The notes under the pieces are model-generated. The model ran no database searches. It worked only from the letters and a program-made list of their open reading frames with translations, and was not told the origin of the DNA. Of a stretch of 64,000 bases of DNA, positions 24,200 to 33,739 are shown in pieces. Both the position numbers and the translations under genes were made by a program. Source of the stretch: Cyanobacteria bacterium UBA2566 (GTDB lineage: Bacteria > Cyanobacteriota > Cyanobacteriia > Cyanobacteriales > Desertifilaceae). Each line of letters starts with the position of its first letter. The stretch's first letter is position 1. The stretch is from NCBI GenBank assembly GCA_002340255.1, contig DDLS01000099.1, positions 10,094-74,093 of the forward strand, in the 5' to 3' direction.

Positions 24200-24886
24200 C
24201 TAAACCACACTCGGCTCTAACAGTTTAATCTTAGAGTACGTAAACTGGGTGGTCACCTTTTCATCTGGGCGTTCCGTATGCAAGGTTTGATGGGTAAGCA
24301 TAAAATAATCCCCAACCAGTTGATAGCGGTCTTCAAACTGCACCTGTTGCATCATCTCCCCTGTCTCCGTATTGCGGAACACAGCCTCATAGCGGGTGGG
24401 TAGATATCCCTCTCCCGTATCCAAGGTTTCATGGGTATCAATATAAAACGTCATTTGACCGACCACCCGTTGCACATAGCAAATCACGCGATCGCGCACT
24501 TTATATTCTGAACCCATGGCTGCACCAGAAACCTGGATTCCTACTGCACCGCGATCATCGGTTTCACCCAGAGTAAAGCTATTTTTGCCATGGGTCTCCT
24601 CAAAAGTCCTACGCTTACGGTGAGTAACCACATCCTTAAGTTGGGTTCCCACCGATTTTTTCACCATCTCATTCTCAATACCAGAGATTTCAATAGTTAG
24701 ATCTGAGTTAATCTGAATAGAACCACTATAGATTTCATTGCCTTGTTCAATATCAATCTCAGCACTCATTCCCGGAAACTGGTCATCCCAGGTATAACGA
24801 TTTTCATAAGCGCTTTGGAAAAGGTCACGAGCATTGGTGGTTTGAGTCATTTTCGCTACAATTTGATTCGTATCATAATTTTGCAC
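24200..24886 (-). CDS. DUF3386 protein
   Basis: 228 residues, or 216 from the internal Met at codon 13 (24850), which is the more likely start because the family usually begins close to ARDLFQSAYENRYTWD. The remainder (beta-rich; VCYVQRVVGQMTF-like and FEDRYQLVGDYFMLTHQTLH) matches the cyanobacterial DUF3386 family in length and pattern. There is no signal peptide. The function is unknown; the pattern suggests a soluble beta-sheet protein. Confidence 0.8.
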   Translation of the reverse strand: MQNYDTNQIVAKMTQTTNARDLFQSAYENRYTWDDQFPGMSAEIDIEQGNEIYSGSIQINSDLTIEISGIENEMVKKSVGTQLKDVVTHRKRRTFEETHGKNSFTLGETDDRGAVGIQVSGAAMGSEYKVRDRVICYVQRVVGQMTFYIDTHETLDTGEGYLPTRYEAVFRNTETGEMMQQVQFEDRYQLVGDYFMLTHQTLHTERPDEKVTTQFTYSKIKLLEPSVV

Positions 24887-24912
24887 ATATCCCGATCTTA
24901 ATCCCTAATGGC

Positions 24913-27012
24913 TCAGATTCTCCCGACTCCTTCCAACCAATAGGTTTTCATCTTCCCCTTACCTTTGACCGAAATAATTCCCCGTTCTTCAAACTCAAAC
25001 TGGTCTTTAAGACTCTGATAAAATTGCTCGCTGACTTGAATTTTTCCCGGCATCCCCGAAGACTCCATCCGTGAAGCCACATTCACCGTATCGCCCCATA
25101 AATCATAACTAAACTTGCGCACACCAATCACTCCCGCGACCACTGGACCGGTATGAAGGCCAATGCGAATTTGTAGACATTCTCCATTCTCTAAACAAAA
25201 TTGTTGCATACTCTCCTGCATTTCTAAGGCCATCGCTGCCATCGCTGCTTGATGCTCACGTTGGGGAACAGGTAGACCTCCAACCACCATATACGCATCA
25301 CCAATGGTTTTAATTTTTTCTAATCCATGTTTTTCGACTAAATAATCAAAGCTAGAGAACAGTTCATTCAGCCAAGTGACCAGGTTAATGGGAGCCATGC
25401 GCGAAGATAAAGAAGTAAAGCCGACAATATCAGAAAACAGGATCGTCACCGATTCAAAATGTTCAGCGATCGCCTGAGCTTCTTGCTTGAGCTGTTTGGC
25501 GATCGCCTCGGGCAGAATATTCAACAACAGCGTTTCCGATTTTTCCTGCTCTCGACGTAAATCAGCAGTTCTCTCTTCTACCCTTAACTCCAATTCCTCA
25601 TTACTCTTTTCTAGAGCTGTAAACGACTCTTGGAGCTGATTAGCCATTTGATTAAACGATTCGGCTAGAATTTTCAACTCAGCTACACCTTTAACCGCTA
25701 CATTTTGAGCTAAACTTTCATGAGTCCAGCGTGTCAGAGCAGCACTCGCTAATCGACGACTCCCATCACTTAACTGCATAATCGGATCGGTGATCCACTT
25801 CGCCGTTACCCATCCAAAGCAGGTCGCCACGAATAGAGCAACCAGACAGAGGGCGATCGTCCGTTGAGTATTCTTTTTGATTTGTCCCATAAAATCAGAT
25901 TCTGGAGCTATGACCACAATTAACCAATCTAGATTCTGTCCTTGACTAAAGGGAACAACTTGTAAAAAATAACGCTCTCTATCAAGATCCAACTCTAAAT
26001 TAAACGCTTCTTTTATTTGCTTAAAATCTCCAAAATGATCGTACAAATATAGGGCTGTTTTTTGAATCACCCTATTCTCTATCTCAACGGCTGGCAATCG
26101 CTCTACCGTATCTGGTTTAATCATAAAAGGGAGATCTTCAGTAGAAGTTGCCACCAAAAGACCAGAGCGATCCATGATAAACGCTTGTCCCGATTTACCA
26201 ATTCTAATCGCTTGCAAAAAATTACGAATATGTGATAACACAAAGTCTACCCCTAACACTCCCCACAATTCTCCCGACTCTTGAAATACCGGTTCAGCTA
26301 GGGTTATTTTCAACCTCGGTTCCTTAAAATCTGCATAAACGTCACTCCAAGTTCCTTCCTGAGCCTCTACTGCTTTTTTGTACCAAGGACGCACCCTCGG
26401 ATCGTAAGCATTTCCCTTTTCTAGAAGTTCAGTTGGATTTCCTCGATCATCTGTCGCATAACTATAAAAATGAAAATCTGTCTCTTCACCGGATCTTCCC
26501 ACTTGCCAAGTTCGATCGTTCTGGAATCCTAAACCCGTGAATGCTCCCTCTACTGTGCCAAAATAAATCGCTGAAACTTCAATCGGATCGAACAAATTTC
26601 TCTGTCGCCAAAAGGTGCGAGTTAAACGAGATGGATCTTGTGTATCTAATTGTCCTAATTCTAAGCTGTTTGTATTCACTTGGGCAACGATCCGAGGCGC
26701 TTCTAGATAATCATCCAAATGTTGCCTAATCCTAGCACTGGCTTCATCTCGAAGTTGTAATGTCACTGCCCGCACCGCTTGTTGACCATTGCGTAAAGAT
26801 AACCATCCCGTTAATCCCACTGCTCCCACAATTTGTACAATAAAGGGAATGACTAAGAGTAATCTAAGGGGAATATCTTGAGAGCAATTCAGCGATTGAA
26901 GTCTGGAAATTTTGCTGTTTCTTGCAGGAGCTAACGACTTATTCTGTAAGGATTCATTCTCTTCAATCTCTGTCATACTTGTGTCCTTCGGCTTGAGATT
27001 GGTCTCCACCAT
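24913..27012 (-). CDS. adenylate cyclase with periplasmic Cache sensor
   Basis: 699 residues. After a cytoplasmic N-tail comes a membrane helix (about 50-72), a periplasmic dCache sensor (about 90-365, with FYSYATDDRGNP, RVRPWYKKA and GVLGVDFVL typical of dCache_1), a second helix (about 375-397), HAMP, a coiled coil (EKSNEELELRVEERTADL) and a class III cyclase catalytic domain. The metal-binding Asp residues are in LFSDIVGFT and TIGDAYMV. The base-selecting residues are Lys (EKIKTIGDAYM) and Asp (SYDLWGD), which predicts ATP rather than GTP as substrate. Output is therefore cAMP, made in response to a periplasmic ligand. Confidence 0.93.
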   Translation of the reverse strand: MVETNLKPKDTSMTEIEENESLQNKSLAPARNSKISRLQSLNCSQDIPLRLLLVIPFIVQIVGAVGLTGWLSLRNGQQAVRAVTLQLRDEASARIRQHLDDYLEAPRIVAQVNTNSLELGQLDTQDPSRLTRTFWRQRNLFDPIEVSAIYFGTVEGAFTGLGFQNDRTWQVGRSGEETDFHFYSYATDDRGNPTELLEKGNAYDPRVRPWYKKAVEAQEGTWSDVYADFKEPRLKITLAEPVFQESGELWGVLGVDFVLSHIRNFLQAIRIGKSGQAFIMDRSGLLVATSTEDLPFMIKPDTVERLPAVEIENRVIQKTALYLYDHFGDFKQIKEAFNLELDLDRERYFLQVVPFSQGQNLDWLIVVIAPESDFMGQIKKNTQRTIALCLVALFVATCFGWVTAKWITDPIMQLSDGSRRLASAALTRWTHESLAQNVAVKGVAELKILAESFNQMANQLQESFTALEKSNEELELRVEERTADLRREQEKSETLLLNILPEAIAKQLKQEAQAIAEHFESVTILFSDIVGFTSLSSRMAPINLVTWLNELFSSFDYLVEKHGLEKIKTIGDAYMVVGGLPVPQREHQAAMAAMALEMQESMQQFCLENGECLQIRIGLHTGPVVAGVIGVRKFSYDLWGDTVNVASRMESSGMPGKIQVSEQFYQSLKDQFEFEERGIISVKGKGKMKTYWLEGVGRI

Positions 27013-27475
27013 GGATTATTGATAATGGTTAATAATTGTAAGCTTGATAAACCCTCAGTGTGACTCTCTACCCATGGTTTAGAGTAGTCTAACTCTTATT
27101 ATAACGCTTTCCCTTATCTGACCTAATATTATCCTAGTGGCTAACTGTGCATCTTGAACCTATTGGATTTAGTGTAATAAAACTTTACAACTTTAATGAA
27201 TCAAGTTAATCAAAACAATGATTTTGACGAACAATCAGTATCAATCGCTAAGACACAGTTTTTTATACAACAATATATACAGATCTGTAGAGTATGATAA
27301 ACGGAGTTGTCAATCCATTTTCTATGTATTATAAAGTATCAGACTCATCTCTCAACCCTGTACACAGGCGAGCAGAACGATAATGATTGACTGTTGCGAT
27401 CGTATGACGCTGTTTTGACCTAATATTTAGATATAGTCTTGATATCGTGAGTTTAGACAAGATTGATATACTCTA
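27013..27475. other. AT-rich gap without a recognised gene
   Basis: 463 bases upstream of the adenylate cyclase and of the kinase wreck. It is AT-rich and includes a small palindrome ACAGATCTGT near 27280. It should hold the cyclase promoter, but no clear -35/-10 pair could be placed. No coding frame with recognisable content. Confidence 0.5.
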
Positions 27476-27950
27476 ATGCATTTCTTTCCCCATAGTCACA
27501 ATGCTTTACAAGAGATCGTTATTCTATTAGATGTAATTATTCATAGTGGGAAACAGTTGCTACAATTGATCAATGATATTTTGGAGTGATCTAAAATTGA
27601 AGCGAGAAAATCAGAACTATATGAAGTCGATGTTGATTTATATCAATTCCTTAAAAGGATCGATCAAATAAGGAACCGTATTTGAGTTTTATATTCCAGT
27701 CAAAGTTGCTGATTCGGTAAGTCAAAGTTCACTCCATAAAAATCGAAAAATTATCGGTATTGCTAAAGGTCAACCCGTGTATAAGATTTTGGTGGTTGAG
27801 GATCATTGGCCGAATCGGATATTACTCGTGAATTTATTAAAACGAGTTGGGTTTGAAGTCCAGGAAGCGGTGAATGGACTCGAAGCTATTGAGGTTTGGA
27901 AAACTAGGCATTCGGATTTGATCTGGATGGATATGCGAATGCCGGTGTAA
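27476..27950 (+). pseudogene. wreck of a hybrid histidine kinase
   Basis: Starting at the ATG at 27476, a HisKA helix is readable (SGKQLLQLINDILE), interrupted by a TGA (27587-27589) and continuing SKIEARKSELYEVDVDLYQF. Then sequence jumps, in another frame, to the end of a HATPase domain (GTVFEFYIPVKV from 27672) and a receiver N-terminus (YKILVVEDHWPNRILL, then DLIWMDMRMPV) which stops at 27950, right after the phospho-Asp loop. So at least one in-frame stop, a frameshift, the loss of nearly all of the HATPase domain and a 3' truncation have occurred. The remaining frame abuts a truncated TPR gene on the other strand. Confidence 0.85.
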
Positions 27951-28252
27951 GCCTCTCCCAACCCCGGATCGACCTGTAACGCATGCTGATATGCGGAGAT
28001 CGCCCCCTCTCGATCCCCCCGATCCATTAAGGCAACACCCAAATTCACATACACCTGAGCCAACTGAGGATTTAACCGCAAAGCCTCCCGATATTGGGCG
28101 ATCGCTTCCTCCAATAACCCCTCTTGCTGCAAGACCACCCCAAAGCGATAAAACTCATCCGCACTCGGTTCCTCGGCAGATGAGAGCGCTGGAAAACCCA
28201 TACCCAGGGCGATCGCCAGCACCGTTCCCAAAACCACACCATTACCATTCAT
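27803..28252 (-). pseudogene. truncated secreted TPR protein gene with antisense tail
   Basis: The start at 28252 has a good ribosome-binding site (GGAGAG); the frame also opens at a TTG at 28270. A signal peptide (MNGNGVVLGTVLAIALGMGF, ALSSAEE) is followed by two TPR units (FYRFGVVLQQEGLLEEAI, QVYVNLGVALMDRGDREGAI) and the beginning of a third (LGEAY). At about 27950 the TPR sequence stops, and the rest of the frame (about 50 residues from TGIRISIQI) is simply the complement of the broken receiver gene. The natural 3' part is missing. It follows queA on the same strand by about 50 bases. A short two-TPR product might still be made. Confidence 0.75.
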
Positions 28253-28300
28253 TGTTATATTGCTCTCCAATTTGAACTGAACTGGTGTTCTTGTTCAGGC

Positions 28301-29428
28301 TCACAACCGAGCGTCCGGTAAGATCAGCATCGCATCGCCAAACGAATAAAAGCGATAGTCCTCGGCGATCGCCTCCTGATACAACTGTAGTAGTCGCGAT
28401 CGACCAACCAAAGCACTCACCAGCATCAACAAACTCGAACAAGGCAAATGGAAATTGGTAATTAATCCCTCAACCACCTGCCACTCATACCCTGGATAAA
28501 TAAATAAATCCGTCTTGCCATAAAAGCCCGATCCTACAGAATCCGCATCTAGCGAATCCTGGGACTTCCACCAATGAGCCGCTCCTTCCAACGCTCTCAC
28601 CGACGTTGTGCCCACCGAAATTACTCGTCCGCCCCGCTTTTGAGTCTCCCGTACCTTCTGCCAAGTCTCCCCAGAGACCTCCAACCACTCCTGATGCATT
28701 TGATGCGTGCGAATATCCTTCACCTCCACCGGGCGAAACGTCCCTACCCCCACATGCAACGTCACCATTGCCCGCTCAATTCCCAAATCCTCCAATTCCT
28801 CCAGCAGCCGAGGAGTAAAATGCAACCCCGCAGTCGGCGCAGCCACCGAACCTGCTGCCTGTGCATACACCGTCTGATACCGATCCGCCTCTGCCTGTGT
28901 ATCCGTCACATAAGGGGGAAACGGCACATGACCATAATCATCCAACAGATCCTGTAACTCTCGATCTCCAGATAACTCAAACTCCAAAAACCGCCCCCCA
29001 GTCGCCTCATCCGTCCCTCGAATCTTTGCCTTTAATGGGGGCAAATCTTCACCGCCATGGGCAGAAAATTCAACCACAGCCCCTGGTTTGAGCCGTCGTC
29101 CCGGCTTCACCAGTGCCAACCACACATGACGCTCCACCCTCTCTAGCAGCAGCGCCTCCATCTCCATCCCCGTAGACTTATATCCATACAACCGCGCCGG
29201 AATCACACGCGTATTATTAATTACTAATAAATCCCCGCGCCGTAACCATTGGGGCAACTCGCAAAACACTCCATGATGACATCCTGTGGATGAATCTACC
29301 ACCAACAACCGCGAACTATCCCTAGGAGTAACCGGATTTTGGGCAATACACTCCTCTGGGAGAATGTAATCATACGCATTCAAATCATAATCCCGATCAT
29401 CCCTTAATTCCCGCTCTCGATCCATCAC
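28301..29428 (-). CDS. queA: S-adenosylmethionine:tRNA ribosyltransferase-isomerase
   Basis: 375 residues. QueA family marks are YDYILPEECIAQNP near the start, SRLLVVD, RRGDLLVINNTRVIPARL, SVAAPTAGLHFTPRLLEEL, VTLHVGVGTFRPV and NFHLPCSSLLMLVSALVG. The enzyme moves the ribosyl part of SAM to 7-aminomethyl-7-deazaguanine in tRNA to form epoxyqueuosine. The first 14 residues (MMDRERELRDDRDY) are an unusual, very charged leader; an initiation point just upstream of LNAYDYILP would give the standard length. No other queuosine gene is in the window. Confidence 0.95.
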   Translation of the reverse strand: MMDRERELRDDRDYDLNAYDYILPEECIAQNPVTPRDSSRLLVVDSSTGCHHGVFCELPQWLRRGDLLVINNTRVIPARLYGYKSTGMEMEALLLERVERHVWLALVKPGRRLKPGAVVEFSAHGGEDLPPLKAKIRGTDEATGGRFLEFELSGDRELQDLLDDYGHVPFPPYVTDTQAEADRYQTVYAQAAGSVAAPTAGLHFTPRLLEELEDLGIERAMVTLHVGVGTFRPVEVKDIRTHQMHQEWLEVSGETWQKVRETQKRGGRVISVGTTSVRALEGAAHWWKSQDSLDADSVGSGFYGKTDLFIYPGYEWQVVEGLITNFHLPCSSLLMLVSALVGRSRLLQLYQEAIAEDYRFYSFGDAMLILPDARL

Positions 29429-29473
29429 TCAATTCCAATCAACACTCTTCAAGATACCCCATCCTTTCAAAGA

Positions 29474-29508
29474 AGACACGGAGAGGGGGAGACACGGAGA
29501 CACGGAGA
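29474..29508. repeat. minisatellite GACACGGAGA x3
   Basis: Three units of GACACGGAGA, one broken by GGGGG. A partly complementary copy (CGTCTCTGTGTCCC) lies at 29691-29705, so the segment between them could fold. Confidence 0.65.
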
Positions 29509-29568
29509 ATCACATAATCTTATAGGGTGTAGGGTAATCAGAAGGGCGATCGATAAACATACCCATCT

Positions 29569-29600
29569 TCCCTATCTTCCCTATCTTCCCCTATCTTACA
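29569..29600. repeat. TCTTCCCTA tandem repeat
   Basis: Three to four units of ATCTTCCCT in direct tandem, close in sequence to the TTCCCTA heptamers elsewhere. Confidence 0.65.
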
Positions 29601-29840
29601 AGTGAAGGAGTTTCATGATTGTGCATCCACAGACCCTCAGATAGCCCTAAATTCCATAGAGTTATCTCATTCTCCGCCTCCCCAGGTTCCCGCGTCTCTG
29701 TGTCCCCTCATCCCCCCACTCCCCCACCAAAATTGGGGGAATCTACCCAGATCATATCGGGGAACCTTCCCCTACTCATGATCTCCGCTATCCAGAGACA
29801 ATGGAACTGTAGCATTTGACAGGTGACTGAAGGAAAATTT

Positions 29841-30230
29841 ATGGACTATCTTTACTACCTCGCGAATGCCAGCTTAACCCTCCGGATTATTGAATATCTA
29901 AACCTTTTACCTCAATTTCAGGTCAATTTTGTTACCGTTATTCATCAAATTGATGGTTGGGTCGTCCGGATCAAGCTGGCCCGAGAATTCAATTCACAAG
30001 AAGCGGGTAACTTCCGTGCCGTCCTGAACGAATTAGGATTTGCATATCAACCAGAGATTCGTGTGCAAATGGCCCTATGGAGTCTAGAAACCGGTCAATC
30101 TCCCACCCATGTCATGCGTCGCTACCAAGTAGCAGTCGTATCCCATGGAAGACCCAATCGCATCGAAATAGAAACTTTCCGCAAACAATTTGTGATGGGA
30201 TTAGGATACTGTCCAGAAACTTTAGCCTAA
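29841..30230 (+). CDS. conserved cyanobacterial hypothetical protein
   Basis: 129 residues from the ATG at 29841, which has a good ribosome-binding site (AAGGA, seven-base spacing); a GTG 18 bases upstream is less likely. The sequence (MDYLYYLANASLTLRIIEYL, then HQIDGWVVRIKLAREF, GFAYQPEIRVQMALWSLETG, HVMRRYQVAVVSHG) looks like a compact soluble alpha/beta protein with no membrane helix or known motif. I recognise the style as a conserved cyanobacterial hypothetical protein but know no function. Confidence 0.7.
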   Translation: MDYLYYLANASLTLRIIEYLNLLPQFQVNFVTVIHQIDGWVVRIKLAREFNSQEAGNFRAVLNELGFAYQPEIRVQMALWSLETGQSPTHVMRRYQVAVVSHGRPNRIEIETFRKQFVMGLGYCPETLA

Positions 30231-30358
30231 TTCCTAACTAATCAATAACCTCGTCAAGCTATAATGCAGCCAGCAATGAAGAAGACCTGATTAATTATTT
30301 TGAGTCTGTCCTCGGAATCATTTGTCTAGAAGCAATGTTAAGAGATTCGTGAGAGGGA

Positions 30359-30390
30359 TTGACACACTTCAGGGAGACTACTGCTATAAT
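30359..30390 (+). promoter_or_regulatory. sigma-70-type promoter for the RTX gene
   Basis: Consensus TTGACA (30359-30364) and TATAAT (30385-30390); the spacer is 20 bases, longer than ideal, but the -10 is extended (TGCTATAAT). It lies 52 bases upstream of the ATG at 30443. Confidence 0.55.
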
Positions 30391-30442
30391 CTTCTAGGCG
30401 TACGCCATAACCATAGCTATTTAATGTGAGGAGTGATTGATT

Positions 30443-31285
30443 ATGGGAATCATACCTACTGTATTAACCAACGACCCTTCTGGGATTAATGGTTTATCTC
30501 GGACTGTTGCCACCCCAACACCTGTTGGTTTAGTTTTTCCTCAGATTACAGCACCCACCAATGATTTTGTGAGTCTGGGGGCTAATTTTACCACCGGTCC
30601 TGGCGGACTCTGGATGCTTGATGGAAATGACACTGTAATTGGTTCTGTCGGTAACCAACGAATTCTAGGGAATGCAGGCGATGATTGGCTTTATGGCGGC
30701 AACAATCAAGATAAACTCGCTGGTGGCCAAGGAAATGACCGTCTAATTGGTTTTTCTGGTAGAGACTTGCTTCTAGGTAATCTAGGTGACGATAACCTGT
30801 CGGGGAATCAAGATGAGGATACCCTACGAGGTGGTCGAGGAAGTGACGAGCTTAATGGTGGTGCTGGTGACGACTGGCTTTTCGGTGATTTGGGCAAAGA
30901 TGAATTAACCGGAGGAGCAGGATTCGATACCTTTGTTATCCGTAGTAATGGATTTGATACAGTGATCGGAGGAGTGCCCAACAGCACGGTCGATCCAGCT
31001 AACCCCCTGAATGCTGATGTGATTACTGATTTCAATCCTCAACAAGATAAGATAGGTCTAGACAGTGGTCTGGTCTATGCTAACTTGAGATTCGATACCG
31101 GCCAGAACATTGTTGGAGGAACCGCTAACGATACAATTATTTTCAACAACTTGAACAACCAGGTTCTGGCAGTTCTTCAAGACTATAATTTGGGTATCAA
31201 TAGGTTTGATGTCCAGACACTCACTCCGTTCCAGCAAAATCTAGGATCTGATTTCTTTGGCCCCTTTATTGATGGCATAGCCTAG
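30443..31285 (+). CDS. RTX (hemolysin-type calcium-binding repeat) protein
   Basis: 280 residues from the ATG at 30443, preceded by GAGGAG nine bases upstream. An N-terminal region of about 65 residues without a signal peptide is followed by roughly five GGxGxDxLx-type nonapeptide repeats (LYGGNNQDKLAGGQGNDRL, LLLGNLGDDNLSGNQDEDTL, LNGGAGDDWLFG, LTGGAGFDTF), which bind calcium in a parallel beta-roll. The C-terminal part has VITDFNPQQDKIGLD, a common end of secreted RTX proteins. Such proteins leave by a type I exporter with a C-terminal signal. No transporter gene lies nearby. A terminator follows the stop. Confidence 0.88.
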   Translation: MGIIPTVLTNDPSGINGLSRTVATPTPVGLVFPQITAPTNDFVSLGANFTTGPGGLWMLDGNDTVIGSVGNQRILGNAGDDWLYGGNNQDKLAGGQGNDRLIGFSGRDLLLGNLGDDNLSGNQDEDTLRGGRGSDELNGGAGDDWLFGDLGKDELTGGAGFDTFVIRSNGFDTVIGGVPNSTVDPANPLNADVITDFNPQQDKIGLDSGLVYANLRFDTGQNIVGGTANDTIIFNNLNNQVLAVLQDYNLGINRFDVQTLTPFQQNLGSDFFGPFIDGIA

Positions 31286-31310
31286 TTATACCATAAATTA
31301 ATTTCCGTCA

Positions 31311-31343
31311 GGGGCTATCCTATCGATTTAGGGTAGCCCTTTT
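31311..31343 (+). terminator. intrinsic terminator of the RTX gene
   Basis: GGGCTATCC (31312-31320) pairs with GGGTAGCCC (31331-31339; one G-U) with a ten-base loop and is followed by TTTT. It overlaps the last codons of the convergent adenylate cyclase gene. Confidence 0.75.
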
Positions 31344-32722
31344 GATTGCAGTTTACCGATTAAAAAATAGGTTTTCAGTGGACCTTTTCCTTTGATGGGA
31401 ATTTTGCCTCGCTCTTGAAATTGATATTTTCCCTGGAGTTTTTCATAAGTGGATTGACTCACCTGGATTTTGCCAGGAAGACCATGGGATTCCATACGAC
31501 TGGCTGTATTGACAGCATCTCCCCACAAGTCATAACTAAATTTTTTTGTGCCGATCACTCCAGCAACAACTGGCCCAGTATTAATACCAATGCGGATCTT
31601 AAATTGTTCTTGAGATTGGTGATTAAATTGCTCGATCGCTTCTTGCATCTCTAAGGCCATATTAGCAATAGCCTCTGCATGATCGGATCGCTCTATGGGA
31701 ATTCCCCCAGCGACCATGTAAGCATCACCAATAGTCTTTATTTTCTCTAGATGATATTTTTGAGTCAGAGCATCGAAGCGAGAAAAAATTTGATTGAGAA
31801 ACCCAACTAATTCAGAGGGTGAAAATCGCTCGGCTAGTTGAGTAAACCCCACTAAGTCAGCAAACAGGATGGTAACTTCAGCAAAACCATTGGCAATAGT
31901 CGAGTGGCCATTTCTCAATTCAGAGGCGATCGCCTGGGGCAAAATATTAAGCAATAAGCGCTCTGATTTTTCTTGCTCCTGATACACTCGACAAAACATT
32001 TGATAAAACGCTTGCATGACTGCCCCTAATTCATCAGAGCGTTGGCTAGAAGAAAAAGAATAAAATTGGGGATTAACGGGGTGACGATCCGGATTAGATA
32101 AGGCTTCTCCTGCGGCAATCAAATCATCTCGCAGGCGTAGAATAGGAATAATGACAGTTATCCCTAAAACCAATAAGGTTGAGGAGGTGACTACGATCGC
32201 GATAATGATGACTAATCCCAGAATTCGCCATTTATAGGCATTGAGCAAGGGTTGAATCCGTTCAGCATTGTGGCGAGCCACTAAAGTATACTCAATACCT
32301 AAATAGTCTCCAGACCAAGCCACATCATAGTGCAGTCTATTCCAAGTGCGATCGCGGACAATGTCCGCCTGTTGGGTTTGCTCAAAGGAAATTTCGGGTA
32401 ACTCGCCAAACTCATAAATGGCTTTTCCAGTGCGATCGTAAATGGTAACTCCCACAATAATCGAATCTTCTGTTATCGTTTTTAGCTTTTGATAAAACTC
32501 TGGATCGTTATCCATTCCCAGTGAGCTTAAACGGACAATAGAATCAATAACCGCTGAAGAGACTTCTTCAAGTTGCATTAACTCCTGTTGTTCTTGCCGA
32601 GAATAGGACGGAATTAAAATAAGCCCTTCGATCGCCATTAAACTCAAAAACACCCAACCCGCAATCTTACGGGATAACTGGGCGCTCAATAGGTTGACTA
32701 GGGTGGAAAACTGAATAGACAT
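31328..32722 (-). CDS. adenylate cyclase, membrane bound
   Basis: 464 residues. Two membrane helices (about 20-38 and 166-190) flank a periplasmic domain of 125 residues; then a HAMP-like region, a linker (SERLLLNILPQAIASEL), and a class III cyclase domain (about 270-455). Metal-binding Asp residues are in LFADLVGFT and TIGDAYMV, and Lys (EKIKTIGDAYM) and Asp (SYDLWGD) predict ATP as substrate. The catalytic half is a close relative of the cyclase at 24913-27012, while the sensor is shorter and unlike it. Output should be cAMP. Convergent with the RTX gene. Confidence 0.92.
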   Translation of the reverse strand: MSIQFSTLVNLLSAQLSRKIAGWVFLSLMAIEGLILIPSYSRQEQQELMQLEEVSSAVIDSIVRLSSLGMDNDPEFYQKLKTITEDSIIVGVTIYDRTGKAIYEFGELPEISFEQTQQADIVRDRTWNRLHYDVAWSGDYLGIEYTLVARHNAERIQPLLNAYKWRILGLVIIIAIVVTSSTLLVLGITVIIPILRLRDDLIAAGEALSNPDRHPVNPQFYSFSSSQRSDELGAVMQAFYQMFCRVYQEQEKSERLLLNILPQAIASELRNGHSTIANGFAEVTILFADLVGFTQLAERFSPSELVGFLNQIFSRFDALTQKYHLEKIKTIGDAYMVAGGIPIERSDHAEAIANMALEMQEAIEQFNHQSQEQFKIRIGINTGPVVAGVIGTKKFSYDLWGDAVNTASRMESHGLPGKIQVSQSTYEKLQGKYQFQERGKIPIKGKGPLKTYFLIGKLQSKGLP

Positions 32723-32811
32723 CCATCAGATCCTAAGAGTACAAGCTTAGAGATCTCTACATCAGAGATCCTTGTTTATCATGATGTCACCCAAAGTTAA
32801 ATGACTGCTGA

Positions 32812-33711
32812 ATGGATGCAGATGCAGAAGGGAATTCAGGATCAGCTACCATAAGTTTAGACCAATCTCAGTGTATCTTATCGGGTCTAGAAGCTTTTCA
32901 CCCTCACTCATCCATTGCTATTCCTATGCTAGAGCAACAACCCAAGTCCAATACCCCAACTCAGAAATTATCTCCTCCCTGGTTCCAAGATCCTCTCCAT
33001 CCCAATGATTCAGGATTGTTTCTTTCTGAAGCTGTTTTTAACCGCACGCTCGTGCTACTTCCTATGGTAGGGTACACGGTCTTGGGTTTAACAGTAATTA
33101 ATACGGTTATTCTGTTTATTCCTTTCCAACCCTTCAATCCGGTTTGGGTATTGGAGACGATGGGACATTTGGTTGAGGGATGCTGGTTTCCTTTACTGGG
33201 ATTGGTGTGTGTTCTTTATGGTCGCTGGGGTTATGTGGATCGTTGGGAGTTAAGGTTATGGTGTTTTTTGTCTCGGATGATGTTGTTGGTGGGTTTGGGT
33301 TATTTATTGATGGTTCCTGTGGGAATTCGTCAAACTTGGAAAATCGAGGGGATGAACCAGGCTCAGTTACAGTCCCAAATGGTTGAACACAATCAGGTTT
33401 TTGCCGATGCTCAGGAGCATCTTCAACAAAGCCAATCCATCGAAGATTTAAATGAATTAAGGGTTTGGATGTTTCCGAATCGGGTCTTACCTATCCGTGA
33501 TAATCCCCAAGAGTTGAAGAAACAATTGCAGCAGGAATTGGCACAAACCCAACGGGCATGGGAAGGGCAATTGAGAAGTCAGAGGAGGGCACAACGGTTG
33601 ACGCTGATGAAAAAGTCGGTTAAGTGGAATTTGGGAGCAATTGTAGGAGGCGTGGCGTTTTTGTTGCTTTGGAATAAGACTCGTTGGAGCCGTCATGTGC
33701 GGTTACGTTGA
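32812..33711 (+). CDS. HpsJ-like membrane protein
   Basis: 299 residues. After a hydrophilic N-part (about 1-75) are three membrane helices (about 80-104, 118-140 and 152-173), a helical, Gln/Glu-rich soluble region (about 178-262), and a last helix near 270-288 followed by a basic tail. The layout and the FQPFNPVW segment between the first helices resemble HpsJ-family proteins, which act in hormogonium polysaccharide production and motility in filamentous cyanobacteria. The match is by overall shape, so the name is tentative. An in-frame Met at codon 39 could be the true start. Confidence 0.6.
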   Translation: MDADAEGNSGSATISLDQSQCILSGLEAFHPHSSIAIPMLEQQPKSNTPTQKLSPPWFQDPLHPNDSGLFLSEAVFNRTLVLLPMVGYTVLGLTVINTVILFIPFQPFNPVWVLETMGHLVEGCWFPLLGLVCVLYGRWGYVDRWELRLWCFLSRMMLLVGLGYLLMVPVGIRQTWKIEGMNQAQLQSQMVEHNQVFADAQEHLQQSQSIEDLNELRVWMFPNRVLPIRDNPQELKKQLQQELAQTQRAWEGQLRSQRRAQRLTLMKKSVKWNLGAIVGGVAFLLLWNKTRWSRHVRLR

Positions 33712-33739
33712 AATGGGTAATGGGTGTAAAACAATGATT

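Larger units (their letters stand above)
29429..29840. other. 412-base gap with several simple repeats
   Basis: Between divergent queA and the next gene. It holds GACACGGAGA units (29474-29508), TCTTCCCTA units (29569-29600) and a near-complement CGTCTCTGTGTCCC stretch (29691-29705). Apart from these repeats, no gene was seen. Confidence 0.55.

Noticed and set aside
29474..29600. Possible CRISPR array
   Set aside because: The units are short and contiguous (minisatellite and TCTTCCCTA tandem) with no spacers, and there are no cas genes.
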